NCBI GenBank assembly: GCA_902522865.1
Contig: CABYXC010000002.1
Span: 102,415-166,414, forward strand
DNA length: 64,000 bases
Direction: 5' to 3'
Origin: an uncultured Alphaproteobacteria bacterium
Lineage (GTDB): Bacteria > Pseudomonadota > Alphaproteobacteria > HIMB59 > GCA-002718135
This document shows positions 1 to 8,977 of this stretch, in pieces. Position numbers and translations under genes: made by a program. How positions within the stretch are numbered: position 1 is the stretch's first letter; each line of letters starts with the position of its first letter. The notes beneath the pieces are model-generated. The model was not told the origin of the DNA and did no database searches. It was given only the letters and a program-made list of their open reading frames with translations.

Positions 1-812
1 CAAAGTATTATTTAAAGAAAAAAGTTTATGATTTTCTATAGGTGGTTCTTTTTCAAATACATCAACACCAGCTCCAAAAATTTTTTTATTTTTTAAAGCT
101 TCATATAAAGCATCTTCATTAATTATACCACCTCTTGCTGTATTAATTAAAATCAAATTTGATTTAAAGGTCTCAAATTGATCAAAAGAAATCAAATTTT
201 TAGTTCCTTCATTTAAAGGCAAATGAATACTGATATAGTCTGCAATTTTAAATCCATTTTCTTTTTCTATTGGAATATAATGCATCTTTCGAATTTCATC
301 TTCAGAAACAAAAGGGTCGTGAATATAAACTTCCATATCAAAAGCTAAGCATCTTTTTGCTAAAGCTTTGCCAATTCTACCAAAACCTAAAATCAGAATT
401 TTTTTTTGATACAATTCAAAAAAATTTGGAAGATTTGTTTTTTCTTTAAATTTATTATGTTTTACTAATTGATCTGATACATATATATTTTTAGTTAAGC
501 AAAGCATCATTGTCATTACATGTTCTGAAACACTAACTGAATTTGCTGTACCAGTTATTGCTAAAGCAATATTATTTTCATTCAAAAAATTAGTATCAAC
601 ATTGTCGTAACCTACACCATGTCTAGCTACAATTTTTAAATTTTCAGCATTTGATAAAATATTTTTATTTAATTTAACTGTCCTAACAACAATGCCATCA
701 ACATCTTTTAACTCTTCCTTAAGTTTCTTCTCTTCTTTATTATCTGTAACAAAATACTCAATGTTATTTTTTATCCACTTTTATGAATCTCTCCAACAAT
801 CCCAACTTTCAT
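1..812 (-). pseudogene. D-isomer-specific 2-hydroxyacid dehydrogenase, frameshifted, 3' end cut by window
   Basis: The reverse strand encodes an NAD-dependent D-2-hydroxyacid (phosphoglycerate-type) dehydrogenase. The Rossmann glycine motif GFGRIG, the catalytic-Arg segment NTARGG and the Glu segment DVFEKEP are visible. The catalytic His would lie just beyond the window edge. The natural start is ATG at 812-810 (MKVGIVGEIHK), but that frame stops at TAA 773-771 after 13 codons, and the rest continues in another frame with no further stop to position 1. One extra A in the A4 run (T4 at 779-782 on the plus strand) would restore a continuous protein. It is therefore a recent frameshift or a sequencing slip. 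It is divergent from iolD, and its substrate is unknown. Confidence 0.75.
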
Positions 813-851
813 AAATGATTTATATTCTAAAATTTCTAAAAAATAAATTGA

Positions 852-882
852 TTAACTCTTTAAATTTTTTTTTTATTATAAT
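852..882 (+). promoter_or_regulatory. putative sigma70 promoter of iolD
   Basis: A perfect TATAAT lies at 877-882 inside a T-rich tract, about 30 bases before the iolD start. The best -35 candidate is TTAACT at 852-857, a weak match at 19-bp spacing. In such AT-rich DNA, TATAAT occurs often by chance, so only the position in the divergent intergenic gap supports the call. Confidence 0.35.
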
Positions 883-912
883 AGTATCAATCTTTTTTTG
901 GAAAAGGAGTCT

Positions 913-2757
913 ATGAAAACAGTTAGAATGTCATGCTCACATGCATTAATTAAATATTTAACAATGCAAAAAATTTTAATTAATGGAAAAAAAGAACCGC
1001 TATTTCCAGGAGCATTCGGGATTTATGGTCATGGAAATGTTGCTTGTATTGGGCAAGCTATGGAAGAATATCAAAATGAACTTCCAGGATACAGAGGTCA
1101 TCATGAACAAAATATGGCACTTACAGGTATTGCATATGCTCGTGCCAAAAGAAGACAACAAATATTTGTTGCAACTTCATCTGTGGGACCTGGTTCTACT
1201 AATATGGTTACAGCTGCTGCAGTTGCTTTAAGTAATAGACTTCCAATTTTACTTTTACCAGGTGATACATTTTCTAGTCGTTTTCCAGATCCTGTCTTAC
1301 AACAAGTAGAACATTTTAATTCTCCTTCAGAAACTCAAAATGATTCATTTAAATCTGTATCAAGATATTTTGATCGAATTACTAGACCTGAACAAATTTT
1401 AACATCTTTACCTCAAGCAATTAACGTAATGCTTGATCCTGCAGACTGTGGCCCAGCTGTAATTTCTATGTCTCAAGATGTTCAAGGAGAAGCCTATGAT
1501 TATCCTGAAATCTTTTTTGAAGAAAAAATTCATGAAATTAGAAGAATTCATCCTGATCCAAATCAAATACAAAAGGCAGCCGATAAATTAAAACAATCTA
1601 AACAACCAATTATTATTTCAGGTGGAGGCGTTTTATATTCAGAAGCAGAAGAGGAAATTTCTGCTTTTGCAAAAAAACATAATATTCCTGTAACAGCAAC
1701 TGTGATGGGTATTGGTTGTATGAATAAAGATGATCCCTATTATATAAGTGCAATTGGATGCTTAGGAGAAGGCTCATCAAATAACCTTGCTACTGATACA
1801 GATTTAGCTCTAGCTGTGGGAACAAAATTAGGAGACTTTACAACTGGTTCTTGGACTAATTTTGAAAATGAAAATTTTCAACTTGTATCAATAAATACTT
1901 CACGATTTGACACTACAAAACATCGCGCTACTCCTGTTGTAAGCGATGCAAAAATTGGACTTCAAGAATTATCAAAGGCATTAGGAGATTGGAAAGCACC
2001 AGATAATTGGTACCAGCGTGCAATTGAGGAAAGAAATAAATGGGACGAATATGTTGCCAAAGAAAGTGGACCAACAAATCAAGAATTACCATCCTATGCT
2101 CATGCTGTAGGTGCAGTCTATAGAAACTCAGACCCATCAGACATTGTAGTCACTGCAGCTGGAGGGTTAGTTGGCGAAGTGGTTCAAATATGGAAACCTA
2201 AAGAACTAAATACTTTTGAAACTGAATGGGGGTTTAGTTGCATGAGTTATGAAATATCAGGTGCACTTGGAATCAAAATGGCAAAACCTGATCAAGATGT
2301 AATTGTATTTGTAGGTGATGGTTCATACCTCTTACAAAATAGCGATATCTACAGTTCAGTCTTATATGATAAAAAATTAATCATAGTTGTTTGTGATAAT
2401 GGTGGTCACATGGTTATTAATAGATTGCAACTAGCAAAAGGTGGGAATGAATATCTTTGCAATCTCAATGCTGCAAGAGCGACAAATGTACAATTTGTAG
2501 ATTTTGAAGCTCACGCAAAAAGTATGGGGGCAAATGGTGAGACTGTTAAATCCATTTCCGACTTAGAAGCTGCTTTCAAAAGAGCAAAAGAATCAGACAA
2601 AACATACGTAATTTCTATGAAAACAGATGGATATGAATGGTTAGAAGGAACAGCTTTTTGGGAAAACCCAACACTTGAAGTAGATAATACCGAAGGTAAG
2701 AAATCAGCTCTTAAAGAATTTTTAGAAGGAAAAAATAAACAACGTAAGGGCGTATAA
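913..2757 (+). CDS. iolD: 3D-(3,5/4)-trihydroxycyclohexane-1,2-dione hydrolase IolD
   Basis: This is a ThDP-dependent enzyme of myo-inositol catabolism. It opens the cyclohexane-dione ring to 5-deoxy-glucuronate (EC 3.7.1.22). The protein is 614 aa, the family length. The N-terminal ThDP-enzyme fold carries the activating Glu in GHHEQN (Glu65), and the C-terminal cofactor motif runs from VGDGS (468-471) to DNG (Asn496), the classical GDG-x26-N spacing. ATG 913 is chosen because AAGGAG lies just upstream; a TTG at 898 would add five residues but would place that SD inside the gene. No iolB, iolC or iolJ is seen in the window, so the rest of the pathway must lie elsewhere. The neighbours are 2-hydroxyacid dehydrogenases and sugar transporters. 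Confidence 0.93.
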   Translation: MKTVRMSCSHALIKYLTMQKILINGKKEPLFPGAFGIYGHGNVACIGQAMEEYQNELPGYRGHHEQNMALTGIAYARAKRRQQIFVATSSVGPGSTNMVTAAAVALSNRLPILLLPGDTFSSRFPDPVLQQVEHFNSPSETQNDSFKSVSRYFDRITRPEQILTSLPQAINVMLDPADCGPAVISMSQDVQGEAYDYPEIFFEEKIHEIRRIHPDPNQIQKAADKLKQSKQPIIISGGGVLYSEAEEEISAFAKKHNIPVTATVMGIGCMNKDDPYYISAIGCLGEGSSNNLATDTDLALAVGTKLGDFTTGSWTNFENENFQLVSINTSRFDTTKHRATPVVSDAKIGLQELSKALGDWKAPDNWYQRAIEERNKWDEYVAKESGPTNQELPSYAHAVGAVYRNSDPSDIVVTAAGGLVGEVVQIWKPKELNTFETEWGFSCMSYEISGALGIKMAKPDQDVIVFVGDGSYLLQNSDIYSSVLYDKKLIIVVCDNGGHMVINRLQLAKGGNEYLCNLNAARATNVQFVDFEAHAKSMGANGETVKSISDLEAAFKRAKESDKTYVISMKTDGYEWLEGTAFWENPTLEVDNTEGKKSALKEFLEGKNKQRKGV

Positions 2758-2791
2758 AAATAAATTTCTTTTTCTAAAATTTAAAAATTGT

Positions 2792-3820
2792 ATGAGTCAA
2801 AACAAGCCTATAATTTTATTAGATCCCTATCCAAGAACAATGGACTTACTTTTTTCTAAAGAAAATTTAAATTACTTAAAAAAAAATTTTAAACTCATTA
2901 CAGCGCCAAATAATAATAAAAATAATTTTTATGAAAAAAATCTACCAAAGGCAGATTATATTTTTGGACAACCCAGTTTACATTCATCTTTGATTTCTAA
3001 ATCCACAAAACTTAAAGCAATATTTAATGTAGAGAGTAATTTTATGGATAATATGGACTACGATTATTGTTTTAGAAAAGGAATACATGTTTTAGCAACA
3101 TCTCCTGTATTTGCTCAACCTGTTGCTGAAATGGCAATGGGTCTTACTTTATCGATAGCCAGAAGCATTCATATTGCTCACTCAGACTTTATTTCAAAAA
3201 AAGAAAAATATGGTGGTGCAATAAGTCAGAATAATTTTTTAATAAAAAATAAAACATTTGGCCTAATTGGATTTGGTGATTTAGCTAAATCACTTACCCC
3301 CATACTCAAAGCATTCTCTAATAAAATTATAGCCTATGATCCTTGGATTCCTAATAAAGAAATTGAAAAATTTGATGTTAATCCTACCAGTTTAAATTCG
3401 TTACTCAAAAATGCTGACATCATTTATGTATTAGCTTCCATTACTTCCTCTAATGAATCTATGATTAATAGCTCTAAACTTAAATTAATAAAAGATGGAT
3501 CAGTGTTTGTCTTAATGAGTAGAGCAGCCATAATAAATTTTGATGATTTTTTTAATTTTTTAAAAAATAGAAATGTGTTTGCTGCCATTGATGTTTTTCC
3601 ACAAGAGCCATTTCCTAAAAATCATAAATTAAGAAAACTCAAAAATGTAATTTTTTCTCCACACAGAGCCGGCGCATTAGACAGCGCATTTAAAGAAATG
3701 GGTGAATTAGTAATTCAAGATTTAAAACTTATTTCAAAAGGCTTGCCTCCTAAATTATGCAAAAAAGCTGAAAGAGAAACTGTTAAATATTTACGCTCAA
3801 AACCAGTTGATATTAATTAA
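2792..3820 (+). CDS. D-isomer-specific 2-hydroxyacid dehydrogenase family protein
   Basis: 342 aa. It has a C-terminal NAD-binding Rossmann domain with a GFGDLA glycine motif (about residues 160-165) and the three catalytic positions of the family: Arg in MSRAAI (about 244), Glu in DVFPQEP, and His in SPHRAG (about 291). All three are present, so it is probably active. It differs clearly from the broken dehydrogenase at the window start. It sits 34 bases after iolD and 21 before the ATPase gene, so it is probably co-transcribed. It may reduce a keto-acid or oxidise a polyol-derived hydroxyacid; the substrate cannot be read from sequence. Confidence 0.85.
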   Translation: MSQNKPIILLDPYPRTMDLLFSKENLNYLKKNFKLITAPNNNKNNFYEKNLPKADYIFGQPSLHSSLISKSTKLKAIFNVESNFMDNMDYDYCFRKGIHVLATSPVFAQPVAEMAMGLTLSIARSIHIAHSDFISKKEKYGGAISQNNFLIKNKTFGLIGFGDLAKSLTPILKAFSNKIIAYDPWIPNKEIEKFDVNPTSLNSLLKNADIIYVLASITSSNESMINSSKLKLIKDGSVFVLMSRAAIINFDDFFNFLKNRNVFAAIDVFPQEPFPKNHKLRKLKNVIFSPHRAGALDSAFKEMGELVIQDLKLISKGLPPKLCKKAERETVKYLRSKPVDIN

Positions 3821-3841
3821 AATTTATTTAAAAACACACTT

Positions 3842-4588
3842 ATGTCAGATAACTTAGTACTGGAAGCTAAATCAGTTTCAAAATTTTTTGGTACTATTAC
3901 AGCTCTTCAAAATGTAGATCTTCATTTAAATAAAGGTGAGGTTCTTGGTGTCGTCGGCGATAACGGTGCTGGAAAGTCTACATTAATGAAAGTTTTATCA
4001 GGATTATATAAGCCAAGTGAAGGATCTCTTTTTTTTGATAAAGAAAAAGTAACTTTAAATAGTCCCAGAGACTCTCAAAATTTGGGTTTAGAAATGGTCT
4101 ATCAAGATTTAGCACTAGCTGGGAATCTCCCTATTGGTGATAATATTTTTTTAGGAAGAGAGCCAACAAGAAAAGTCGGCCCTTTCAATTTTTTAGATCA
4201 TAAAAAAAGAAAAAAGTTAACTGAAGAGCATCTTGCAAAACTAAAAATTAACGTAAAGAGTGCTGATCAAAAGGTTGAAGAATTATCAGGTGGACAAAGA
4301 CAAGCTGTTGCAATTGCTAGAGCTACAGCTTTTAATGCAAAAATTGTATTGATGGATGAACCAACAGCTGCACTTGCTGTTAAGGAAGTGGGGAAAGTTT
4401 TAGATTTAATTTTAAATCTTAAAAAGTTAGGTGTTAGTGTAATAGTAATTAGCCATCGAATGGATGATATTTTTACTGTTTGTGATCGAGTCATGGCACT
4501 TTTTCAAGGAACAAACTTTGCTGAGTCAGAATTAAAAAATACTTCAAGAGACGAAGTGATTGGATGGATCATGGGAAAAAAAGATTAA
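3842..4588 (+). CDS. sugar ABC transporter, ATP-binding protein (half-size)
   Basis: 248 aa ATPase of the carbohydrate-uptake-2 (ribose/xylose/inositol) type. Walker A GDNGAGKST starts near residue 39, the Q-loop is VYQD, the signature is LSGGQRQ (148-154), and Walker B ends in MDEP (Asp172-Glu173). RbsA and MglA have two fused nucleotide-binding domains of about 500 aa; this protein has one, like FrcA, and presumably homodimerises. Its stop codon overlaps the permease start (TAATG), so the two are translationally coupled. With the following permease and binding protein it forms the first complete transporter of the window, beside iolD, so an inositol or polyol substrate is plausible but unproven. 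Confidence 0.9.
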   Translation: MSDNLVLEAKSVSKFFGTITALQNVDLHLNKGEVLGVVGDNGAGKSTLMKVLSGLYKPSEGSLFFDKEKVTLNSPRDSQNLGLEMVYQDLALAGNLPIGDNIFLGREPTRKVGPFNFLDHKKRKKLTEEHLAKLKINVKSADQKVEELSGGQRQAVAIARATAFNAKIVLMDEPTAALAVKEVGKVLDLILNLKKLGVSVIVISHRMDDIFTVCDRVMALFQGTNFAESELKNTSRDEVIGWIMGKKD

Positions 4589-5595
4589 TGGATAAGAATC
4601 AAGAATCTTTATTTGTCAGACTTATTCCTTTTTTTGAAAGATATGGGATCTTATTACTTATCCTAATAATGATTGCTGTCCTGCATTTGTTGCAACCTGA
4701 TGTTTTTTTATCATGGAGAAATGTAACAAATATTTTTAAACAAGTTTCTTGGCAGTCTATGTTAGCACTTGGTGTCTTTATGGTCATTGTAACTGCAGGT
4801 ATAGATCTATCAGTCGGTTCAATTATCATGTTATCATTAATGGGACTCGCTATTGCTTCGAAGGCAGGAATGCCTTGGTATGTTGTCATGTTAGTTGCAC
4901 CAGCAATTGGATTTTTGTGTGGTATGTTTAATGGTATTGGAATTACCTTACTTCGAATGCCTCATCCATTCATAATGACACTAGGGACGCTTTATATATT
5001 TAGAGGTATTGGTAATCTTATATCCGGAGGTGTTCCAATAACAGGTTTTGCTGAACAGATTAGAGTTATAGGAAATGGTAAAATTAAACTAGATGTAATT
5101 TTTGGAGAAGGCGCTAGAGAGTATATTCCCACAAGTTTAATTTTAATGATTGTAATATTTTTTATCTTTTGGATATTTTTAAATCATACACGAATAGGTA
5201 AATGGATTTATGCGATTGGAGGTAACCCAGGAGCAGCAAGGGCAGCAGGTATTAACGTTGATCGAATTTTGATCGTAGTTTACACGCTTTGCGGTTTCTT
5301 GGCGGGCATCGGAGGTTTAATTTTAGCTGGAAGAACGAATTCTGCTTATCCAAATGCTGGTTTACAATCTGAGCTAGATGCGATTGCAGCAGTAATTATA
5401 GGTGGAGCAAGCTTCTTTGGGGGAAGAGGAACCGTTTTAGGTGTATTTGCTGGAGTCATGATTATGGGTATACTCCGAAATGGTCTAAATCTAATGAATG
5501 TTAGTGTTTTCTGGCAACAAGTTCTTATTGGGTCAATTATTATTTTGGCTGTTTATATCGATGTTCTAAGAAGACAACTTGCAACCAGAACATAA
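4588..5595 (+). CDS. sugar ABC transporter, permease
   Basis: 335 aa RbsC-type (BPD_transp_2) inner-membrane permease with about nine to ten hydrophobic segments. It carries the family cytoplasmic-loop motif around GGNPGAARAAGI and the downstream AAVIIGGASFFGGRGT. The start is taken as ATG 4588, which overlaps the ATPase stop by one base; a longer in-frame start at 4564 would lie inside the ATPase gene. It pairs with the ATPase before it and the binding protein after it. Confidence 0.9.
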   Translation: MDKNQESLFVRLIPFFERYGILLLILIMIAVLHLLQPDVFLSWRNVTNIFKQVSWQSMLALGVFMVIVTAGIDLSVGSIIMLSLMGLAIASKAGMPWYVVMLVAPAIGFLCGMFNGIGITLLRMPHPFIMTLGTLYIFRGIGNLISGGVPITGFAEQIRVIGNGKIKLDVIFGEGAREYIPTSLILMIVIFFIFWIFLNHTRIGKWIYAIGGNPGAARAAGINVDRILIVVYTLCGFLAGIGGLILAGRTNSAYPNAGLQSELDAIAAVIIGGASFFGGRGTVLGVFAGVMIMGILRNGLNLMNVSVFWQQVLIGSIIILAVYIDVLRRQLATRT

Positions 5596-5685
5596 TATCA
5601 AAAAATAATCACTTTCTGACAAACAGTCACTTGATTAGAATTTAATTTTTGATTAATGGTTAAAAAAAAATTTTTAGGAGGAAAA

Positions 5686-6603
5686 ATGAAATTTTTTATT
5701 TCTATAATTACTACTTCCGTATTGTTTTTTTCAGGTAGCCTTTTAGCAGGCTCACATGCTAAAACAATTATGCTAAGTACTAAAGGACCAGGTGCTGGAA
5801 ACCCTTTTTGGGCTTCAGTTGAAGCTGGTGCTAAAGATGCTGCTGAAGAATTAGGTGTAAACCTTATTATCCTTTCACCACCACAAGAGAGTGATGTTAT
5901 GGCTCAGGTAGCGCAAATTGAAGACCAAATTGCTAAAGGTGTAGACGGTATAGCGATTGCACCAACTGACCCTAACGCAGTTGCACCAATTCTTGATGAT
6001 GCAATGGCTTCAGGTGTTCCAGTTGTATACATTGATACTAATGGAATTAATGAAGGTGTAACTTTCATTGGTACAAACAATATCAATGGTGCTGCTTTAG
6101 CTGCTCAATACATTTGTGATAATGTTCCAAGTGGTTCTGATGTTGCAATCCTTCAAGGAATGATCACGCAAACTACTGGTCAACACAGAGCTGAAGGATC
6201 ACACAAAGGTCTTGAAGCATGTGGCATGAACATTGTTGCTGAACTTCCAGCTAACTGGGATACTGCACAAGGTATGTCAGTAACGGAAGATATCATCACT
6301 GGTAACCCAAATCTAAAAGCAATCTTTGCTTCTAACGATAATATGGGTCTAGGTGCTATCCAAGCATTAAAAAATGCTGATATGCTAGATGATGTTGTCG
6401 TTGTTGGATTTGATGCTAACCCTGATGCTGCTGCAAGTGTAATGGCTGGTGAAATGTCAGCAACTATTGCTCAATTCTCATACAACATGGGATACATGGG
6501 TGTAGAAAATGCACTTAAATTAGCTAATGGTGAGAGCATTCCAGATAACATTGATACTGGAACTGTATTAGTTACTAAAGAAAACGCTGCAGACTTTATG
6601 TAG
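5686..6603 (+). CDS. sugar ABC transporter, periplasmic substrate-binding protein
   Basis: 305 aa Peripla_BP_4 (ribose/galactose-type) binding protein. The start is ATG 5686, preceded by a strong AGGAGG; the frame extends upstream to 5656, but that start would bury the SD. The N-terminus is a clear Sec signal peptide ending near LLAGSHA. The type I binding fold shows in GVDGIAIAPTDP and in the hinge region VVVGFDANPDAA. It is last in an ATPase-permease-binding protein operon and is followed at once by a strong terminator. Its codons are more C-ending than those of its neighbours, which fits high expression. Confidence 0.9.
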   Translation: MKFFISIITTSVLFFSGSLLAGSHAKTIMLSTKGPGAGNPFWASVEAGAKDAAEELGVNLIILSPPQESDVMAQVAQIEDQIAKGVDGIAIAPTDPNAVAPILDDAMASGVPVVYIDTNGINEGVTFIGTNNINGAALAAQYICDNVPSGSDVAILQGMITQTTGQHRAEGSHKGLEACGMNIVAELPANWDTAQGMSVTEDIITGNPNLKAIFASNDNMGLGAIQALKNADMLDDVVVVGFDANPDAAASVMAGEMSATIAQFSYNMGYMGVENALKLANGESIPDNIDTGTVLVTKENAADFM

Positions 6604-6623
6604 GTCTAAGCAAAATTATTTTT

Positions 6624-6656
6624 AAAAGGCCGTAATTTTTTACGGCCTTTTTTTTT
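6624..6656 (+). terminator. rho-independent terminator after first sugar-binding protein
   Basis: AAAGGCCGTAA pairs with TTACGGCCTTT around a short T-rich loop, and nine or more T follow. It ends the first transporter operon 20 bases after the binding-protein stop codon. Confidence 0.9.
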
Positions 6657-6695
6657 ACTATTCCATTTTTTACAATTGATTTATAGAAACAATTT

Positions 6696-7847
6696 ATGAA
6701 AAATATTGGTCTAATTGGTTGTGGTAATATAGCAGAGACCTATTTCCGGGCTCAGGAATATTTTAACAATATAAATTTTGTTGCTTGTGCTGATATTAAT
6801 TTAGATGCCGCTAAAAAAACAGCTGATGAATATAATATTATTCCTTTATCAGTTGATGAAATACTTAATGACAAGAATGTAGACATCATTCTTAATCTCA
6901 CAATTCCCCAAGCGCATTATGAAATATCTAAAAGAGCTCTTGAGGCAAACAAACATGTTTATTGTGAAAAACCAATGAGTGTTAAGTTTGATGAAGCAAA
7001 AGAATTATTAAATTTAGCAAAAAAAAATAGTCTCTATATTGGGAATGCACCCGATACTTTTTTAGGAGGAGGAGGTCAACTTACACGAAATTTAATTGAC
7101 AACAATGATATTGGACAAGTTCTAACTGGTAATTTTATATTTGCTTTTCCTGGCGTTCAAGATTTTCATCCAAGTCCTGAGTCTTGGTTTCAAGAAGGAG
7201 GAGGACCTGTAATAGACATGGGTCCATATTTTTTTACCACCCTTGTTAATCTTCTAGGTCCGGTAAAAAATATAAGAGGAAGAGGAGCTAAATTTTCTGA
7301 TAAAAGAGAATACAAAGCTGGTCCAAAAAAAGGAGAAACTTTTAATGTTGAAATTCCAACTTCTTATATGTTTAATATTGAGTTTCAAAATAAAGCTATC
7401 ATTCAAGGTTTCATTTCATTTGATGTTTTAAATCATAAACGTAATCATATGGAGCTTTATGGAACGAAAGGTTCAATAGTAGTTCCTGATCCAAATATGT
7501 TTGGTGGTCCAGTTTCCATATCTGGTGAGTTTGGATCTGAATGGAAAGATATTAGCGTAGAAGATAAACCCCTTGGAAAAACAAATATTGTTAACCATAG
7601 TGGAAGAAGTAATGAGGCGCCTGAACAAGCGAACTACAGGGGTATTGGGTTAGCCGAAATGATTGACGCTATTGAAAATAATAGAATGCATAGGTGTAAT
7701 GGAGAACTTGCTCTTCACGTTTTAGATGTAATCGAGTGTGCTATGATCTCTTCAATTTATAAAGTGGAAGTAGAGCTCCGTTCTTCGTGTGTGAAGCCTG
7801 AACCAATGCATGATGATTTCATAAGGCAAATCCTAAAAAAAATATAA
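6696..7847 (+). CDS. Gfo/Idh/MocA family oxidoreductase
   Basis: 383 aa NAD(P)-dependent dehydrogenase of the family that includes inositol 2-dehydrogenase and MocA. The N-terminal Rossmann motif is IGLIGCGNIAE, the conserved Lys lies in CEKPMSV, and the C-terminal domain has DMGPYFFTTLVNLLGP. It is a close paralogue of the protein at 15864-17009 (same length, shared NAPDTFLG/CAPDTFLG and DPNMFGG segments). It lies between two sugar transporters and behind the terminator of the first, so it probably has its own promoter. It is likely to oxidise the ring hydroxyl of an imported sugar or cyclitol; the exact substrate is unknown. Confidence 0.88.
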   Translation: MKNIGLIGCGNIAETYFRAQEYFNNINFVACADINLDAAKKTADEYNIIPLSVDEILNDKNVDIILNLTIPQAHYEISKRALEANKHVYCEKPMSVKFDEAKELLNLAKKNSLYIGNAPDTFLGGGGQLTRNLIDNNDIGQVLTGNFIFAFPGVQDFHPSPESWFQEGGGPVIDMGPYFFTTLVNLLGPVKNIRGRGAKFSDKREYKAGPKKGETFNVEIPTSYMFNIEFQNKAIIQGFISFDVLNHKRNHMELYGTKGSIVVPDPNMFGGPVSISGEFGSEWKDISVEDKPLGKTNIVNHSGRSNEAPEQANYRGIGLAEMIDAIENNRMHRCNGELALHVLDVIECAMISSIYKVEVELRSSCVKPEPMHDDFIRQILKKI

Positions 7848-7959
7848 ATTTTGCTTCGCAATTGAATTAGTGCGATAATTTTACAGCCTAATTCCCAATA
7901 TTTCTCCTTGTTTTACATACCCATTCTTGCTAGGAAAATATTATTTATAGGAGGAATGC

Positions 7960-8925
7960 ATGAAAAAAATTGCTTCAATTATTCTTGCCTCTGTAGCGCT
8001 TTTTGCTACTTCAGCGAAGGCAGAATACAAATTTAACTTCGTAATGCACAGTGATACGAACAATGCTTTCTGGGCAGCTGTTCACAAAGGTTTTAAAGAT
8101 GCTTGTGCACAAATTAATGCTGATTGCCAAATGTTAACTCTTTCAGGTGATGGAGACCAACAAGAGCAATTACAAAACTTAGAGTCTTCAATAGCTCAAG
8201 GTGTTGATGGTATCGTAACTACAATTACTAACCCAACTATCTTTGATGCTGCAGTTGATGAAGCATTAGCTGCTGGTATTCCAGTAATTACAGCTAATAC
8301 TGATGATCCAGAAGGTGCTGCTGGTAGTAACAGACTAGCATATGTTGGACAAGACTTAGAAGCAGCTGGTTATGAATTAACAGCTAACCTTTCTGAAATG
8401 TTTCCTGATGGAGATATTCACGTTCTAATCGGTGTTGCAGACATGAACCAATCATGGGCATACACTAGAGGAAACGGTATTGCACGTTTCATGGAAGATT
8501 ACAAAGCAGCTAACCCTGATAGAAAAGTAACTTATGAGAAAATCGAGTCAGGTCTTGATCTTTCAACTGTTGGAAACAGAGTGGCAGCTTATGTTCAAGC
8601 TAACCCAAATACAACTGCATATCTTGATGTAGGTTTCTGGGAAGCTGGTGCAGCTGCAGCAGTAAGAAACTTAGGTTACGGACCTGGTGAAATACTTCTT
8701 GCTGGTTTTGACTTAGTTGACGTAGTTTTTGAAGAAATGGACAAAGGTTATGTTCAACTAACAGTTGACCAACAACCATACTACCAAGGTTACATGTCAG
8801 TTCACCAATTATACTTAATGAACAAGTATGGTTTAAGTGCACTAGATATCAACACTGGTAAAGCTATGATTGGTCCTGATGATGTTGAAACAATCAGATC
8901 ATTCAAAGGAATGTCAGTTAGATAA
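7960..8925 (+). CDS. sugar ABC transporter, periplasmic substrate-binding protein
   Basis: 321 aa type I (Peripla_BP_4) binding protein. ATG 7960 follows GGAGGA. The signal peptide ends at AKA-EYK. The fold shows in GVDGIVTTITNP, in the Asp/Asn-rich ANTDDPE sugar-pocket segment and in VDQQPYYQGYM, which is typical of the family. It shares that VDQQP-YxQGYM tail signature with the binding protein at 58770-59750. It is the first gene of the second transporter operon and is separated from its permease by a terminator hairpin. Confidence 0.9.
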   Translation: MKKIASIILASVALFATSAKAEYKFNFVMHSDTNNAFWAAVHKGFKDACAQINADCQMLTLSGDGDQQEQLQNLESSIAQGVDGIVTTITNPTIFDAAVDEALAAGIPVITANTDDPEGAAGSNRLAYVGQDLEAAGYELTANLSEMFPDGDIHVLIGVADMNQSWAYTRGNGIARFMEDYKAANPDRKVTYEKIESGLDLSTVGNRVAAYVQANPNTTAYLDVGFWEAGAAAAVRNLGYGPGEILLAGFDLVDVVFEEMDKGYVQLTVDQQPYYQGYMSVHQLYLMNKYGLSALDINTGKAMIGPDDVETIRSFKGMSVR

Positions 8926-8934
8926 ATATCTTAA

Positions 8935-8967
8935 CCAGGCTCTTTAAATAGAGCCTGGATTTTTATT
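8935..8967 (+). terminator. intra-operon terminator between binding protein and permease
   Basis: CCAGGCTC and GAGCCTGG form an 8-bp GC-rich stem around TTTAAATA, followed by ATTTTTATT. It sits ten bases after the binding-protein stop and before the permease start. It is probably leaky and sets binding protein expression above that of the membrane parts. Confidence 0.85.
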
Positions 8968-8977
8968 AAAAAAAAAT

